A DNA stretch of 64,000 nucleotides, taken from positions 60,284,259-60,348,258 of the forward strand of contig CM031604.1 of the NCBI GenBank assembly GCA_018398815.1, given 5' to 3'. Under the pieces are notes generated by a model that was not told the origin of the DNA, did no database searches, and saw only the letters and a program-made list of their open reading frames with translations. The position numbers were made by a program, and so were the translations under genes. The stretch comes from Conus ventricosus (Eukaryota > Mollusca > Gastropoda > Neogastropoda > Conidae). Below, in pieces: positions 14,401 to 26,377 of this stretch (the first letter of the stretch is position 1; each line of letters starts with the position of its first letter).

Positions 14401-15625
14401 GACCATAGAAGATACTGCTCTTCCGCTGAGACCCTTCAGTGGACCACCGTATTGCCTGTTCTGATCCACATAGGCGGGACTAATTAAGCCCCCTTCTCAC
14501 GACAGTAATATGCTTTGTTGTGGAGCCAGGCTTGAGTGGTAACCTCTCCTCCAGAGGGCGCCACCACTACTGACCGCAACATCCCCATGAATTTGTCAAT
14601 GCCGTTGACAGTAACAGAATTCAATTCAAGGCCATAATTAATGAGAGCAATCGAAATTGGAAATCACCATGAGAGCAAGGTAATGAAATGTCCACCACAA
14701 TTTGATTTTTTTTTTTTTTTTAATGCTGTATCGAATAGGTAAGAGAATGATGAAAATGATGTCTAACGGATTTCCATTCTGGTCTGAGACTTGCAAGACA
14801 GTGATTAACATTAAACGCTTCCATTTCCAAATATTATCAAAACCTTCTCTTTTTTTTTAGCATCATGCTTATGTGCAAGGCGTGTGGTGCCGCAAGATGT
14901 GGCACATCGGATTCGTCTATTCAATTATGGTGAACAAAATTTGCTTTTTTTATTATATCTTACTGTTTAAGGTGTCCCTTTCTTTTACAAACTTTCCTTC
15001 TTGGCCAAGAACACTGAAAGGAGCCTCATTAGGGTAATAAACCAGCGGCATCAAACTAGCTGAGCATGGTTTAGTTGATTTACTTCGCCCAACATTCACA
15101 GATTAGGGTCAAGCTCTAGCCGTCCATGTGTCTGATGACTAAACAGCTTACCCATGCTGTTTGAGCTGCAGATCTATCAGAAGTTGATGGGCTTTGTGTG
15201 TACACGTGTGATTAATTCCGTTTACAGTGAGGAACATCATTTCTGTTTGTTTTCCATCTTTGCAGTAAATGTGGAGAGTGTGACAACCTTTGCAGATTTC
15301 GGCTTACACATGATGACCTGTTTTCATGACTCATTTTCCTGGCCAATTTCAGCTGGAATGGTTCAACTTCTGAGATTTTCTTCATTGTGAATATCTGTAC
15401 AGCATGGTGTACCCTCATAGCGAGGTGGAAGGCAGGAAAAATAATATCAGTATTCCACTGTGTGTGATTTCTCTTTTATTTTCAATTGCAGAATCAAGCT
15501 GCGTCTCTTTCTCACGGACACTCTCCATCCCGAGCGCTCTCTCTCTCACAATCTTCTCTCTCTTCTTCTCTCTCTCTCTCACTCTCTCTCACTGTGTCTT
15601 TACCTGTACCCTGCCTCCCAGATAG
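11453..15625. other. Long non-coding tract, copy A, with GT and CT microsatellites
   Basis: This is collinear with 29735-33728. It contains an interrupted GT microsatellite at about 11717-11882, a small GT-rich patch near 12181-12205, a G+C-richer stretch at about 13300-14030 with two related ~70 bp blocks (around 13720 and 13790), and a CT tract at about 15506-15600. Short open frames occur, but none is conserved between the two copies as a protein and none has a recognisable domain. Confidence 0.65.
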
Positions 15626-16458
15626 ATGCTTATATCTAAATACATTAAGATATACTTAATCTTGGTGAAAAAAATACAGTTGTTTAAAGCTTCTAAGGTA
15701 AAAGAAAATATTGACTTTTTTTGCTTTTGTGTCCTGATAAAAGCACAATTTTTTATCTGATCAACTCCGAATCGACACCTGTATACATTATTAAAACACT
15801 CTATTTATATAAATATGTTTCCTCTTTCAACAAAATAAAAGAAATAAGATCTACAGAAATCTCACGCAAAAGAAGACCGATAAATAATTATACCCCCCCA
15901 CAGGTGGAAAAGAAACTTCTCTCTGATACACATCAAATCCCACATGTCTGTCAAAAATTCTTAACATGAACAATCTGTCACACGAAACACACCATGGGGG
16001 GTCTTCCCATCAGTAGGTATCCAACTGTGCGTTTATAAGCAGTGCCCAATAAGTAACCGAGACAAAACCGATTCCTCTTTAACGGTTACGTAACCACCGA
16101 TGGGGAAAGTATTGGTTTAAATCTTGGCACATTATAAACAAATTTTTATGAATTTGAATACCCTCATTCACTTCTGCCACAGTTACACGACAATACAAAA
16201 CTAGATTTATGGACGAAGATCAGAGTGAGGAACAAACTTCTATAGGCCTCCTTGAAGACTTGCAACGAGAGCTTGTTTTGGCAGCTTGAAGTCCACCACT
16301 GAGATACCATATATTCCTAGTGTCTGGGACGCCACAAGAAAACAAAATGTCATTCCCTGAGAGAGACAAGCTGTGTATTAAGATCAAATATCCAGCCAAA
16401 CTGGGATGTGTAACTTCCTCTTGTCGATTAAAGGCCGATAAGGCCGACAATGAAATCC
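15626..16458 (-). pseudogene. Non-LTR retrotransposon Y, 3' end, copy A (RNase H region, truncated)
   Basis: On the minus strand this matches the C-terminal part of the Y ORF2 (copy B 33729-34519). It includes the end of the RNase H domain and the Cys/His-rich tail. Homology to Y ends abruptly at 16458, and the sequence to the right is unrelated, so the RNase H active-site half is missing. The piece is frameshifted in several places. Confidence 0.75.
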
Positions 16459-17650
16459 GAATCCAGCAACTTACAGCAGCTTGGTTGTTGCAAACATAAT
16501 GACCTATGTTTTTTTAAAAACCCAAATAATCAAAGAAACATGAACATGGAAATACTGGGTGAACTTGCTACTCCTTTTACTTCTGAATCAAAGTATGAAT
16601 TTATTGCAGACACCATACATTACAATTTGCGCTCATGAATCTTTAACGTATTTTGATTGTGTCGACAATAGTCATTTGTTCACCCAGTTTGTTCACATTC
16701 CAGTCTGCGCCGATGCAGTTCTTTACAACTTTATGGAAACGTGCAGTGGTTTTTTCCTAATAAACACTTCTCTCTCTCTCTTCTCTCTCTCTCTCTCTCT
16801 CTGGTGATCTCCCTTGAGCATGGACGCGTCAATCTCAGCTCTGCTTTGAATTGTCATTTTTTTCACTGTTTTGGCGTTTGGAAGTTTAGTTACTAATTCT
16901 ATGTGCGAAATTTTGATTCCCTGATTAATACGAAAGATAGTGATAAAAAGTGTTTGACTCAAACTGTTGAATGAAAGCAAATAAGCAATTGTGACTGTGC
17001 TTGATTATTGTTGTGTGAAAATTCTAGTACAGTGACAGCCTCGTCTACAACTTCAGCAAGTCACTGTCATCTCTCTTGGTGTTGGTGGTGTTAATTCAGG
17101 GAGTATTTGTCACACGTGTTTATTTACAACAAAAAGTTGAAATGCAATTTCACTTCGGGGAGGAAAACCGTGCCATGCTAATCCATTCTCAGGAAAGATT
17201 TCCATTTATAAACCCCATGGAATAATGTGAAAATTGTGAGAATTCAGCACTGCAGCACTTCCTACGCTACACAAACACGACCAGAACAATAATGTCTGCT
17301 TCTTACTTTCTCTTAAACAGAATTTTATTGTAAGAGAATGGACGAACACCAAGATAAAAAAACTTTTACCTACTAACGATTCGATACAAAAACGTTTCTT
17401 CTGCAGCCAAAAAAAAGTGTGTGTGTGGAGAAACAGCCTAGTATATAGGTATTCTGCCATTGATAACGAAGATATTAAAGTGTACATTTCAGATTTTGAC
17501 TTTTTCAGGTGAGATTCTTACCTCCTTCCAGCCTAGTAGACTTCCCTCCACCGTATTATTTAAGCAAAACCGTGATAGGAATTTTATATGGCTCACAACA
17601 AAAGTATCAAACTCAGCCTATATTTCAAATCACACGAAGGCGGCACTTTT
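16459..17650. other. Spacer between the two duplicate copies
   Basis: About 1.2 kb not represented in copy A as far as visible. It is A+T-rich, with a short CT microsatellite at 16770-16802 and no recognisable gene. If the duplication is head-to-tail, this is the left end of unit B, and its partner would lie left of the window. Confidence 0.6.
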
Positions 17651-17699
17651 ATGGGGTCAGGGTTTAGACTGCTTCACATGGAGTAAAAGAAGAATGTGA

Positions 17700-20439
17700 A
17701 CAGCTGAGACACTTCATCACACGTTTCATGGACACACATGATGAGAAAGAACTGGCCACTTGTCTGCTGGACACCCCTGTCACCTTTATCCAGCCTCTGC
17801 CGGACCCCGTGTCCCTGAGACATCCCTGTGACCTGTCCCCTGCCCACATTCTCCACTGACCACACAGCCTCCCTGCCCGGCCTGTGCACGGCCTGCTGCA
17901 CTGTGAGGAGGCCACACCAGCAGCGTCGTCGTTCTTCCTCCCACTCCAGCCATCTCCTCCCACACTGCGGACACTGGCAGTCAGGGCACAGCCTCCAACG
18001 ATGTCACCCATGCCGCCACGAGTCCACCAGTCACCAACCACGCAAAAAGCATCATCGACGTACGCTCTGTTTCACCCCGAAATCTTATAGAAAGAAAACC
18101 TCCAGTGTGTGTGTTCGTCCTCCTGTGTTAAGAGAGGAACTGAAATATATTGAAACTGCCATTGACACTATCACTGATGCGCAAAAGGAATCTCAGGTGG
18201 CAATGACTTCTTTATTGAATGATGAAAAATGTGCTTTAAAAAATGAAGTACGTGCTTTGATCCCAAGATAAAATTGACTCTCTTCATTGTTACATTGATG
18301 CCCTCAATAAAAATACTTTCCTACTTACAAACAAAGACAGATCATCTTTCAAAAGAAAATCACTCCCTGAAAAAAACCCCTTTGGGGACTTACAGTCTGA
18401 AATCAAAAAACTAAAATGTCCCAGGGTGCCATCAGTAGTCATGTCAGTACACAAGCTGACTCTGACCAACGTATTTCCCAATCTTATGAAGAAGTTCTTT
18501 TGACTGAACGCCCCCCTGAAATTCAAACTGATCAGACAGCTTCGGCTTGACAAATGAGCATGACAGACATTCACCAACAATCTCTCTGTCTGCCCAAATT
18601 GATTATGACAAAAACAAGCCCTGCTCAAGTTTGACCTGTGAAAATGAATCTGAAGAAGTAGTCTGTAGTTTACCGACAATCAACCTTTCCAAATTCTGGC
18701 TGACGATGAACCAAATGACAGTGATCCTAGTAGACTACTGACGCTCTCACACCCGGACAACATTTCCAACAAGGCCCCCAACACTGACATGACAAAGGCA
18801 CCCGTTAGTTCCTTATCTGACACCAAGGTTAATCACCCTTTGTCTCCCTTCTGTGACAAAACAAACGACACTGTCAGTCCATCAGCTGATTCCCAAAATA
18901 GCCATCCTTCTGTCACCTTCCCTTCACACACATCTATACTTCTTGTTGGGGATTCTGTACTGAAGTTTATCAACCCGAGAAAACTTGCCCCCCGTGGGGA
19001 ATTTATGTACAAACTATGTATTCCTGGTTTAACTGTGACTCATTTGACAAATTTGCTTCTGACCCTTTCTTCTTCAGATCAGATCAAGACTGTACTGGTG
19101 CATGTGGGGATAAACAGCTGCCCCGCGGGTCCCATCTCTAAAGAATCTTGGACAAGATTAGTCAGTGCTGTCAAAACAGCTTTTCCAAGATCTTCTGTAG
19201 CAATGAGTTCTATTATTCCCGCTAGAGGCGCCATAACTTGAATAATGCAATCTTTCCCTCCAACAAAAATCTGAGTCATGTCGTAAAGAGATGAATGTTC
19301 TCTTCATAGACAACCATGATGCTTTCACAGCAGCATCGGGGGCTCCGCGTCTAGCATTGTACGATAACCTGACCCACCCCAGTGCAAAAGGCACAGCAAA
19401 GCTTGCTGTGAATTTAAAGCATGCGTGTCTAAACTGGAAAGAAGAATATCATTTTAAAAGATCCGTTCATAATTACCGAAATACCCAGTTTGATCCCCAA
19501 AATCAAGATCAGGAATTCACAGAACGGATTCAAAGTGTTAACATCGTTTTCCCCAGGTCCGAGATGGTCGTCCTATGTCAGTGACCAGAGAAAATGTACA
19601 ACTGTATTCTCAGGTCACTGATAATGGAGAATGCCCTCATTCCTCCTCTATCCATCATTTCCCGTCTCTTCCCAACAACGCTTGCAGCATGGAATGCCAT
19701 CCCCCCATCAGCAAGTCCCTAATCGCACACTTCCCTCTCCGGTCGATGTTGACCAGGGCATGAGTTCCCGTCAAAAAAAATCCTCCTTACCAGTTCCCTT
19801 CTGAACATGTCGGTCAGAGGCCTGTGTCTGGACAACATGTTCCACCCCATCAGTTCCCTTACCCCCAGGATTTCCGACAGAAGTCTTTTCCCCATCATCG
19901 TGCCCCTCCCCTCCATCTCCCTCGTTCTGGGGACATAAAGGATATTCCGTCTCTCTCCAGGGAGCCCCGTCCCATCCATTCCTCTATCCTGAAGCCATCA
20001 GAGAGCTGTCCTCTCCCCACCATCATGGCCCGGCGCCTCAAGTCTCTCCCCCTACAGACCTAAGACAGAAGTCCTTCCCCAGCACCCGGCCTTTCCGTAC
20101 CTGTTTCCTCTCCCTGTTAATGTTAATGAGAGAGCCATGCAGTATCCTCAGATTCCAATGGTCTCCTATTCCGGTGTAAACAAACAAGAAATTAACCACA
20201 TGCATCATAACACGCAAAGGATTTCTCCTCTGTTTCCCAGTCACGAAAAAAGTTTTCCCAATGTTGAGAACACAACTTTTGCCAGCAGAATGTACAACAA
20301 TCCTGAAGTCCTCCAATATCCATGTGCAGACCCCCCTGCCCAAAGCTCTAGCATCAAAGGGGATCTGCTTAACCCTTTTGCTGTGCAGCTAATAAACAAT
20401 AGGGCCTCTCAAATTCAAAGCACAACAGCAAGCTTTTAA
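17700..20439 (+). pseudogene. X ORF1: SGNH/GDSL-esterase-like protein (frameshifted)
   Basis: ORF1 proteins of this type bind the element RNA, and in CR1-like elements many carry an esterase domain of unknown necessity. In 18789-19241 the frame shows a hydrophobic strand ending in the nucleophile block GDS (18948-18956) and a second block VLVHVGINSC with the oxyanion-hole Asn (GIN at 19107-19115). Downstream in another frame comes a block with Asp (19363-19365) and His (19375-19377) in YDNLTHPSAKG, the likely acid/base block. A long Pro/Ser/Gln-rich tail ends with TAA at 20437-20439. Upstream, 17828-18271 contains Cys/His-rich then charged, helix-prone sequence ending near VAMTSLLNDEK. At least four frame changes split the ORF, so the product is not made as written. 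The esterase call is made from motifs only. Confidence 0.65.
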
Positions 20440-21050
20440 AACCTAGTACCTCGTGTTTTCTTGTGTGGGGACAAGAACGTATGTATTTCAATGCTATTTG
20501 TTCATGTAACAGTAATGGATTTGCATGTGATATATACTATGGTATATTCATTGCGCTGATCGCGAAAAAACAAATTAATCCTTTTCATTCCATGTTTCCC
20601 AGCCCTCACTCCCCTCTTCTGCCTTATCCCTACCATCCCCTTACTCCCAGTATTATTATCATAGCTGTTGCTAGTAGGGGGCGGGTTGGTGGGTGGGTGG
20701 ATGAAAATTCATCAACAGAATGTTAGAGGTAGTGCTGCAAGCTGTTCGCCTGAACTGCTTTCGAAGAATCTGACCTTTCAATTGCCGGCTGTTTTTGGAC
20801 TCGTCGATGATTCACTGTACACAATAGTTAAACTTAATTTAATGTTTTTGTGATTGAAATTTGTATGCTTAATCTTGATTTCAGTGTTTTGGAGCTATTG
20901 TGAATTTTCTATAATTCAATCAGTTATCTCTTTACTAAAACTATTTCTATATTTCTTTGAATTTGTACCCCTCGATAAGTTTGTGCGTGGTTGTTCCTAG
21001 TCGTGCTTACTAATCTCTTATTCGTTTGTTCTCGTTCATTAGTTCTCATT

Positions 21051-23885
21051 ATGTCTACATTGAGTACCTGGCCTTGTAAAGAAGGACTCCGGATTGGCTA
21101 TCTCATATTAACCGTGTATTAAGCAAGCTAACTGATATATCAGCGATCTTGCAAAAATTCCGGGAATCCCTTTCACCTGTTTTGTTTTTCAGAATCACGA
21201 TTAACAGACTGTATATTAGATTCTGATATAGCTATGCCTGGTTATAAAGTTATTCGCCTAGATCCAAAAGCTAAAATGGACACAGGTTTGTTAGTTTACT
21301 ATAATCAGTCGATAACTATAAAACAGAAAGGGAATCTGGAACAGTTTGGTGTCCAATCAATATGGCTGAAATAAAAATAAAGCAGGTCGGTCCCATACTT
21401 GTTGGATTCATATATCAAATCCGGCTGAAAGGATAAATTGGTTTGATAACTTTAGTAGAAGGATGGACGCCGCTCTACTTGCAATGAAGAAATGTTTATG
21501 TTTGGTGACTTCAATATTGACTTGTTAAAGCCTCAAAAACAATGGGCCGAAATGTAAAACCTCATTAAATTTACAAACCAGATAGTGGATCGACCAACAC
21601 GAATTACAACTAATTCCAGTACTCTCATTGACCACATTTATGTCACATCTAAACATAACATTGTGGAAATCTCTTCTCCAGCGACTGGGTGCAGTGATCA
21701 CTCCCCAGTTTGTATTACTTGGGGGAAAAGGGGGGTACAAATTCCAAAAACCCGGGCATAAATCTATCCTATACAGGTGTTTTAAAAGATTTAACGAAAA
21801 GGATATTTTATTTGACCTGCTACATTCTCCTGTGTCCCAAATATACCATTATACTGATCCTGAAAAAGCAACAAATGTTTGGATTAATGTATTTTCCAAT
21901 ATCTACAATAAACATGCACCCATCAGAGCTAAACGAGTAAAATACCATCTTAAAACCGCCGTGGATATCAAAGGAAATAGATAAAGAAATACACATCAGA
22001 GAACTTTTAAAAGCAAAAAACGACGTTGGTTTTGCAAAACAAGAAATTTTGTGACGTCAATGAAACGAAAAGCAAAGTACAAATATTTTCAAGAAATGGT
22101 ATCCAATAAAAAGACTCCAGAACTATTTGGAATGCAATCAACAAATTGACAAACAAAGGGTATTCACAAACACAACTTAACAGTAAAGATATTACGCCTG
22201 ACGCAGTTAACAACTATTTGTTAACATTGCTGAAAACTTAATAAATAATGATGAATGGAAAGAAAATGATCTAGAATTAGTAACTGAATATTGTAAGTCA
22301 AAGAATATTTAAAACTTATGTGTCAATTCCTTACATAACAATACCCGAAGTATTTGCATACTTAATGTCACTGAAACAATCGAAAACCAAAGATATTTAT
22401 GACTTGGATCCCAACATAATCAAGTTGTCTGCACCAGTCATAACAGACTCTCTTACTTACATATATAACCTATGTATAGAGAAAAACTGTTTTCCGGAAT
22501 GTTTCAAACAAGCAAAAGTTGTCCCGCTGTACAAAACTGGAGATCCGTCCAACCCTTGTAACTACAGACCTGTATCTGTTCTGTCATTCTTTCAAAACCG
22601 CTCGAAAAACATATCCAAAAATATTTAGCTATCCCGTTAAACAAATATGATTTGATCATCCTAAGCAGTCAGGTTTTAGGGAAAACCATTCCTGTCATAC
22701 CGCGCTTACGCAATGATTGACAAATGGCTCTTGAACATTAATAACAATGAACTTACAGGAGTTGTCTTCATTGATCTAGCTAAAGCTTTTGATATCATAA
22801 ACCACTCTCTTCTCCTAAAAAAGCTCGCTTTATACGGACTCTCTGAAATATCTTCAGTTCATGTCCTCATTTCTTTCTAATCGAAAACAGGTAGTATGTG
22901 TTAATTCCTTAAAATCAGATTTGCAGCCAGTAAAATATGGTGTTCCACAAGGATCTGTTCTTGGCCCTTTACTCTTTTCGATCTATATAAATGATTTACC
23001 GCTACGTATCCGATGTGACTGCGAATTATTTGCTGATGACAACTCTATGCATTCTAACCACCCTTGCTTGCAGGTGTGACGTCCGATCTACAAGATAGTT
23101 TAAACAGTGCCGTCAAATGGGCGGAAAAACAATCACATGTCTCTTAATGCAAAAAAAAAAACTAATGCATGGTCATTACTAGCAGACAAAAACGTCAAAT
23201 ATGCCTGTTGATTTATTTTCAATATTTGTTTCTAGCAAATAAATCGAAGAAGTAAAAACACATAACGTTTTGGGTGTTGTCATTGATAACAACTTATCAT
23301 GGTCCGATCACGTAGCTTACCTATGCAAAAGAATATCCCAAAAAATATTCCAGTTGTCAAAAATAAAGCATTTTCTGAATATGCATGCTAGAAAACAATT
23401 CTTTCATGCCCATATACAGTCAATTATAGACTATGCTTCTACTTTATGGGGTTCAGCCAGCGCAAACATTCTGAAACCTTTAGCAAGATTGCATAGGCGC
23501 GCAATAAAATTAGTTCTCTTAAAATCTAGTTCATTAAATCTAAACGATTATAAATCCCTTGGATATCCTTCCCCTAAAGCAAAAACTCGAATATAATAAG
23601 GCTATACTTATGCATAAAGTGGTAAATGGAAATGCACCTCCCTCCATTGTAAACAGTTTCCGGACGAATGACAATAGGCACGTCCACAAGTTAATAATGC
23701 CTCTGCCCAGACTTGACCTTTACAAATCAAGCCTCGTATACAGTGGTGGTACGTATTGGAACAATCTGCCTCCATTTCTGAAAGAAATCTCAAGTCTTAA
23801 TATTTTCAAAGAGCGCTTAAAAGGATATCTGTTCAGTAAGTTAAAAGATATATATTTAAAAAAACCTGTACTAGTTGATTCCTAA
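21051..23885 (+). pseudogene. X ORF2: APE endonuclease-reverse transcriptase (frameshifted)
   Basis: ORF2 supplies target nicking and target-primed reverse transcription. From the ATG at 21051 the endonuclease can be followed in pieces: GLRIGYL start block, SESRLTD block at about 21190, GDFNID block at about 21502-21520, and the C-terminal CSDHSPVC near 21690-21715. The RT then shows NYRPVSVLS (about 22560), DLAKAFD with the first catalytic Asp (about 22774-22794), [12 protein letters not shown] (about 22940-22975) and the active-site FADD at 23029-23040. The thumb and C-terminal region occupy 23270-23885. There are roughly five frameshifts; catalytic residues are otherwise present. Flanking copy A has the same order with more breaks. 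Confidence 0.8.
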
Positions 23886-24455
23886 ATCAATTAAAAGACT
23901 CAGTGAATAGAAATAAAATACTGTACGATTACAAGCCTGTGTTAGACGGAAATCTTGCACGTGTCATTGAACCACAGCAATAATGGGTTAAGCTAACTGA
24001 CATGTTTTACATTGATGATATCGCTCAACTGCATTTTGTTATTTGATGTATTGAGTGTATTCAAGTCTATTTGACTCTTGTTTCCCCGTTTGTATTTGTA
24101 CTTTACATGTATTTTCTTCCCCCCCCACCCCTCCCCTATCCCGCCCACACCCCATACCCCGCTTTCCGCTCTCTTTCTCTCTCTCTCTCTTTCTCTCCTT
24201 TTCTTTCTTTCTTTCTCTCGCATATGGATGCTTGCACGATCTTGTCGTTTGCTTTTGTAGTATTAGTCTGTACTTCTTACAGTTTGCAAGTTGACTGGTG
24301 TATTTATCTTTTTCCTCTTTGTTGCCATATTGACTTGTGTGTTGTCCATGTGTTGTTGTTGTTGTTTTTTCCCAGGGCTGGGTGGAAAAAGCATGTGCAA
24401 TTTGCTTATCTCATTACCCTGGTGAAATAAAATTTCGTTCGTTCGTTCGTCGTTA

Positions 24456-24456
24456 T

Positions 24457-24534
<78 letters not shown>

Positions 24535-24602
24535 TCTCTCTCACTCTCTCTCTCTCTCTCTCTTCTTCTTCTTTTTCTTCTTCTTCTTCTTCTCTTTGCT
24601 CG
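24456..24602. repeat. (CT)n/(TTC)n microsatellite after retrotransposon X, copy B
   Basis: About 105 bp of CT followed by TTC units. It directly follows the TTCG terminus of X. The copy A equivalent (6037-6182) is more interrupted. Confidence 0.95.
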
Positions 24603-25842
24603 CTGCACGCCCCATCCCTCCCATTGTCCTTCTCCTTATGTAAAAGAGCTCTAACAATAATCGTTTTGGGATGCCCTTTTTCCCGTAACAAGCAAGCGTA
24701 GGTCGTTCCTCAAGAGGTGCAAACACAGAAAAAGGTTTGTTTGTTTGTTTAATGTAGAATCATATGCAATTAGTACTTTCATAGATAATCTATTGGTTGA
24801 TTATGCAACGTTCGATATGCCTCCATGTCTCATTCACAAACTTGTCGGCGATTAGTGTTGCGCGAAGTGTTTTACGCGAAGTGTTTTAAATTTGAATTAT
24901 ATTTTAATTTTGTGTTGTCGATACTGCCGTTTTGTTTCATGGCTATTCTATATTTCTGTGTTTTTTTTGTTTGTTTGTGTGTTTTTTTTAATCAGTAGAT
25001 ATAAAATGCATCAGACAGCACAACGAAACCAAAGGACGTGATCACTTTGAAAGTTTTAATCAAGCACTTGAAATCATCAATTCTTCCATTGATTGCGCAT
25101 CCAGTGTAATGAAACAATACCTAAGTATGTAAAAGTTCGTGTTTTTTTTCCCCTTAATGACTGAACAAGACAGTCCCATTACCCTTGTTGTATTCTATTA
25201 CTCTTACTAAACCTTAGTTTACATCAGCAATTTACAACAACATCTGTTTCATTTAAACTATCATTCCTTCGTAGAAAGCGATGAAGAATACTCATCTGAA
25301 ATCATGTAAGTTTCACTTCTTGCACTAAACAAAGAGATCATATATTTTTCTTATCCTGTTTCACAGCGTACAGTTGCCACCTTTATTACACAACATTCAT
25401 TATGTTCATTTCATTTAAGAGAGCATAGTGAAATCCTGTCAATCTTATAAATTGGAAGCAAGATAACTAATTCCAGCGAAATAATCCCTTTAGCTTCCAA
25501 AGCTCATATTGCTTGATAGTGTTTACACAACTCTGATATGCGATTCGTAGGACTTTAAGTGACACGATTTGATACAATAATTTGTTTCGAGTACATAAAG
25601 CCGAATGCATTTTCTCTTGTTTTCATGTTATTTTTTTAAAGTGTATATGTTGCAAACTGTTGGCTCTGCTACCTGTTCAAATGCCGTTTTTGGTTTTTTG
25701 CTTTGTTTTTGTTGTTGTTTTATTTTGCCTTGTTTTTGTTTTGTTTAATCTTATGATGAAATTGTTCGTTAGAGAGAGACTTCTTACAAAAATAAATAGG
25801 TACATGTGATTAAATTTTAAACACAATCCCCCCTTACATACA

Positions 25843-25982
<140 letters not shown>

Positions 25983-26200
25983 CGGAGCCATTAACGCCCA
26001 TTATTCTGTTCATTTTCTAACAAGTTTTTTGACTGAGGATATGAATACGCCTCCTTTTGTGACTAAAAATGCTGTTGGCTTATCTAAGAAAACCATGTCT
26101 TTAGTGCGTTTATGTAGCAAAGAAAACGTATAACACCTATATCCCCATTTTAACAATTTTGGGCGAAATATTCCACCCACAAAATTCTGCTGAACTGGTT

Positions 26201-26202
<2 letters not shown>

Positions 26203-26295
<93 letters not shown>
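26203..26295. repeat. (CT)n microsatellite upstream of GPCR1, copy B
   Basis: About 93 bp of CT with one CC break, ending about 80 bp before the GPCR1 ATG. Copy A equivalent at 7852-7951 is heavily interrupted. Confidence 0.95.
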
Positions 26296-26298
<3 letters not shown>

Positions 26299-26377
26299 GT
26301 CATTAAATGTAGCAATTATCACCAGTGTGAACAAGAACCCAGGTCAATTAAAATATGTGGTGAAAATAAGTATAAAA

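Larger units (their letters stand above)
1..16458 (+). repeat. Large direct duplication, copy A (error-rich)
   Basis: This segment aligns collinearly with 18577-34519 along its whole length: the same retrotransposon X, the same two GPCR genes, the same microsatellites and the same end of retrotransposon Y. Its left end is cut by the window edge. Its right end is sharp: homology stops at 16458, inside the RNase H region of Y, while copy B continues as an open frame. Copy A is 16458 bp against 15943 bp in copy B although its microsatellites are mostly shorter and more interrupted, so it is rich in small insertions. Differences are dominated by 1-2 base indels in coding and non-coding DNA alike, which fits uncorrected long-read sequence better than selection or ordinary divergence. 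A genuine tandem duplication cannot be excluded. Confidence 0.9.
17650..24453 (+). mobile_element. CR1/L2-like non-LTR retrotransposon X, copy B
   Basis: This is a two-ORF non-LTR retrotransposon. ORF1 (about 17700-20439) has an N-terminal Cys/His-containing region, a coiled-coil-like stretch near 18130-18440 and an SGNH-esterase-like domain. ORF2 (21051-23885) has an APE endonuclease and a reverse transcriptase, with no RNase H or restriction-like endonuclease. The 3' end is a short (TTCG)n run at 24433-24453 rather than poly(A), as is common for CR1-group elements, followed by a CT microsatellite. The 5' boundary is uncertain. Both ORFs carry frameshifts as written. The CR1/L2 placement rests on ORF1 type, domain order and terminus; a Jockey-group relative is the main alternative. 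Confidence 0.8.

Noticed and set aside
17664..18041. Minus-strand 125-codon open frame opposite the X ORF1 N-terminus
   Set aside because: It is a shadow of the plus-strand ORF1; it is Gly/Trp/Arg-rich with no domain.
24140..24726. Ser/Leu- and Arg/Glu-rich open frames over CT repeats (also near 6040-6240 and 26137-26407)
   Set aside because: Low-complexity artefacts of CT and TTC microsatellites, not conserved as proteins.
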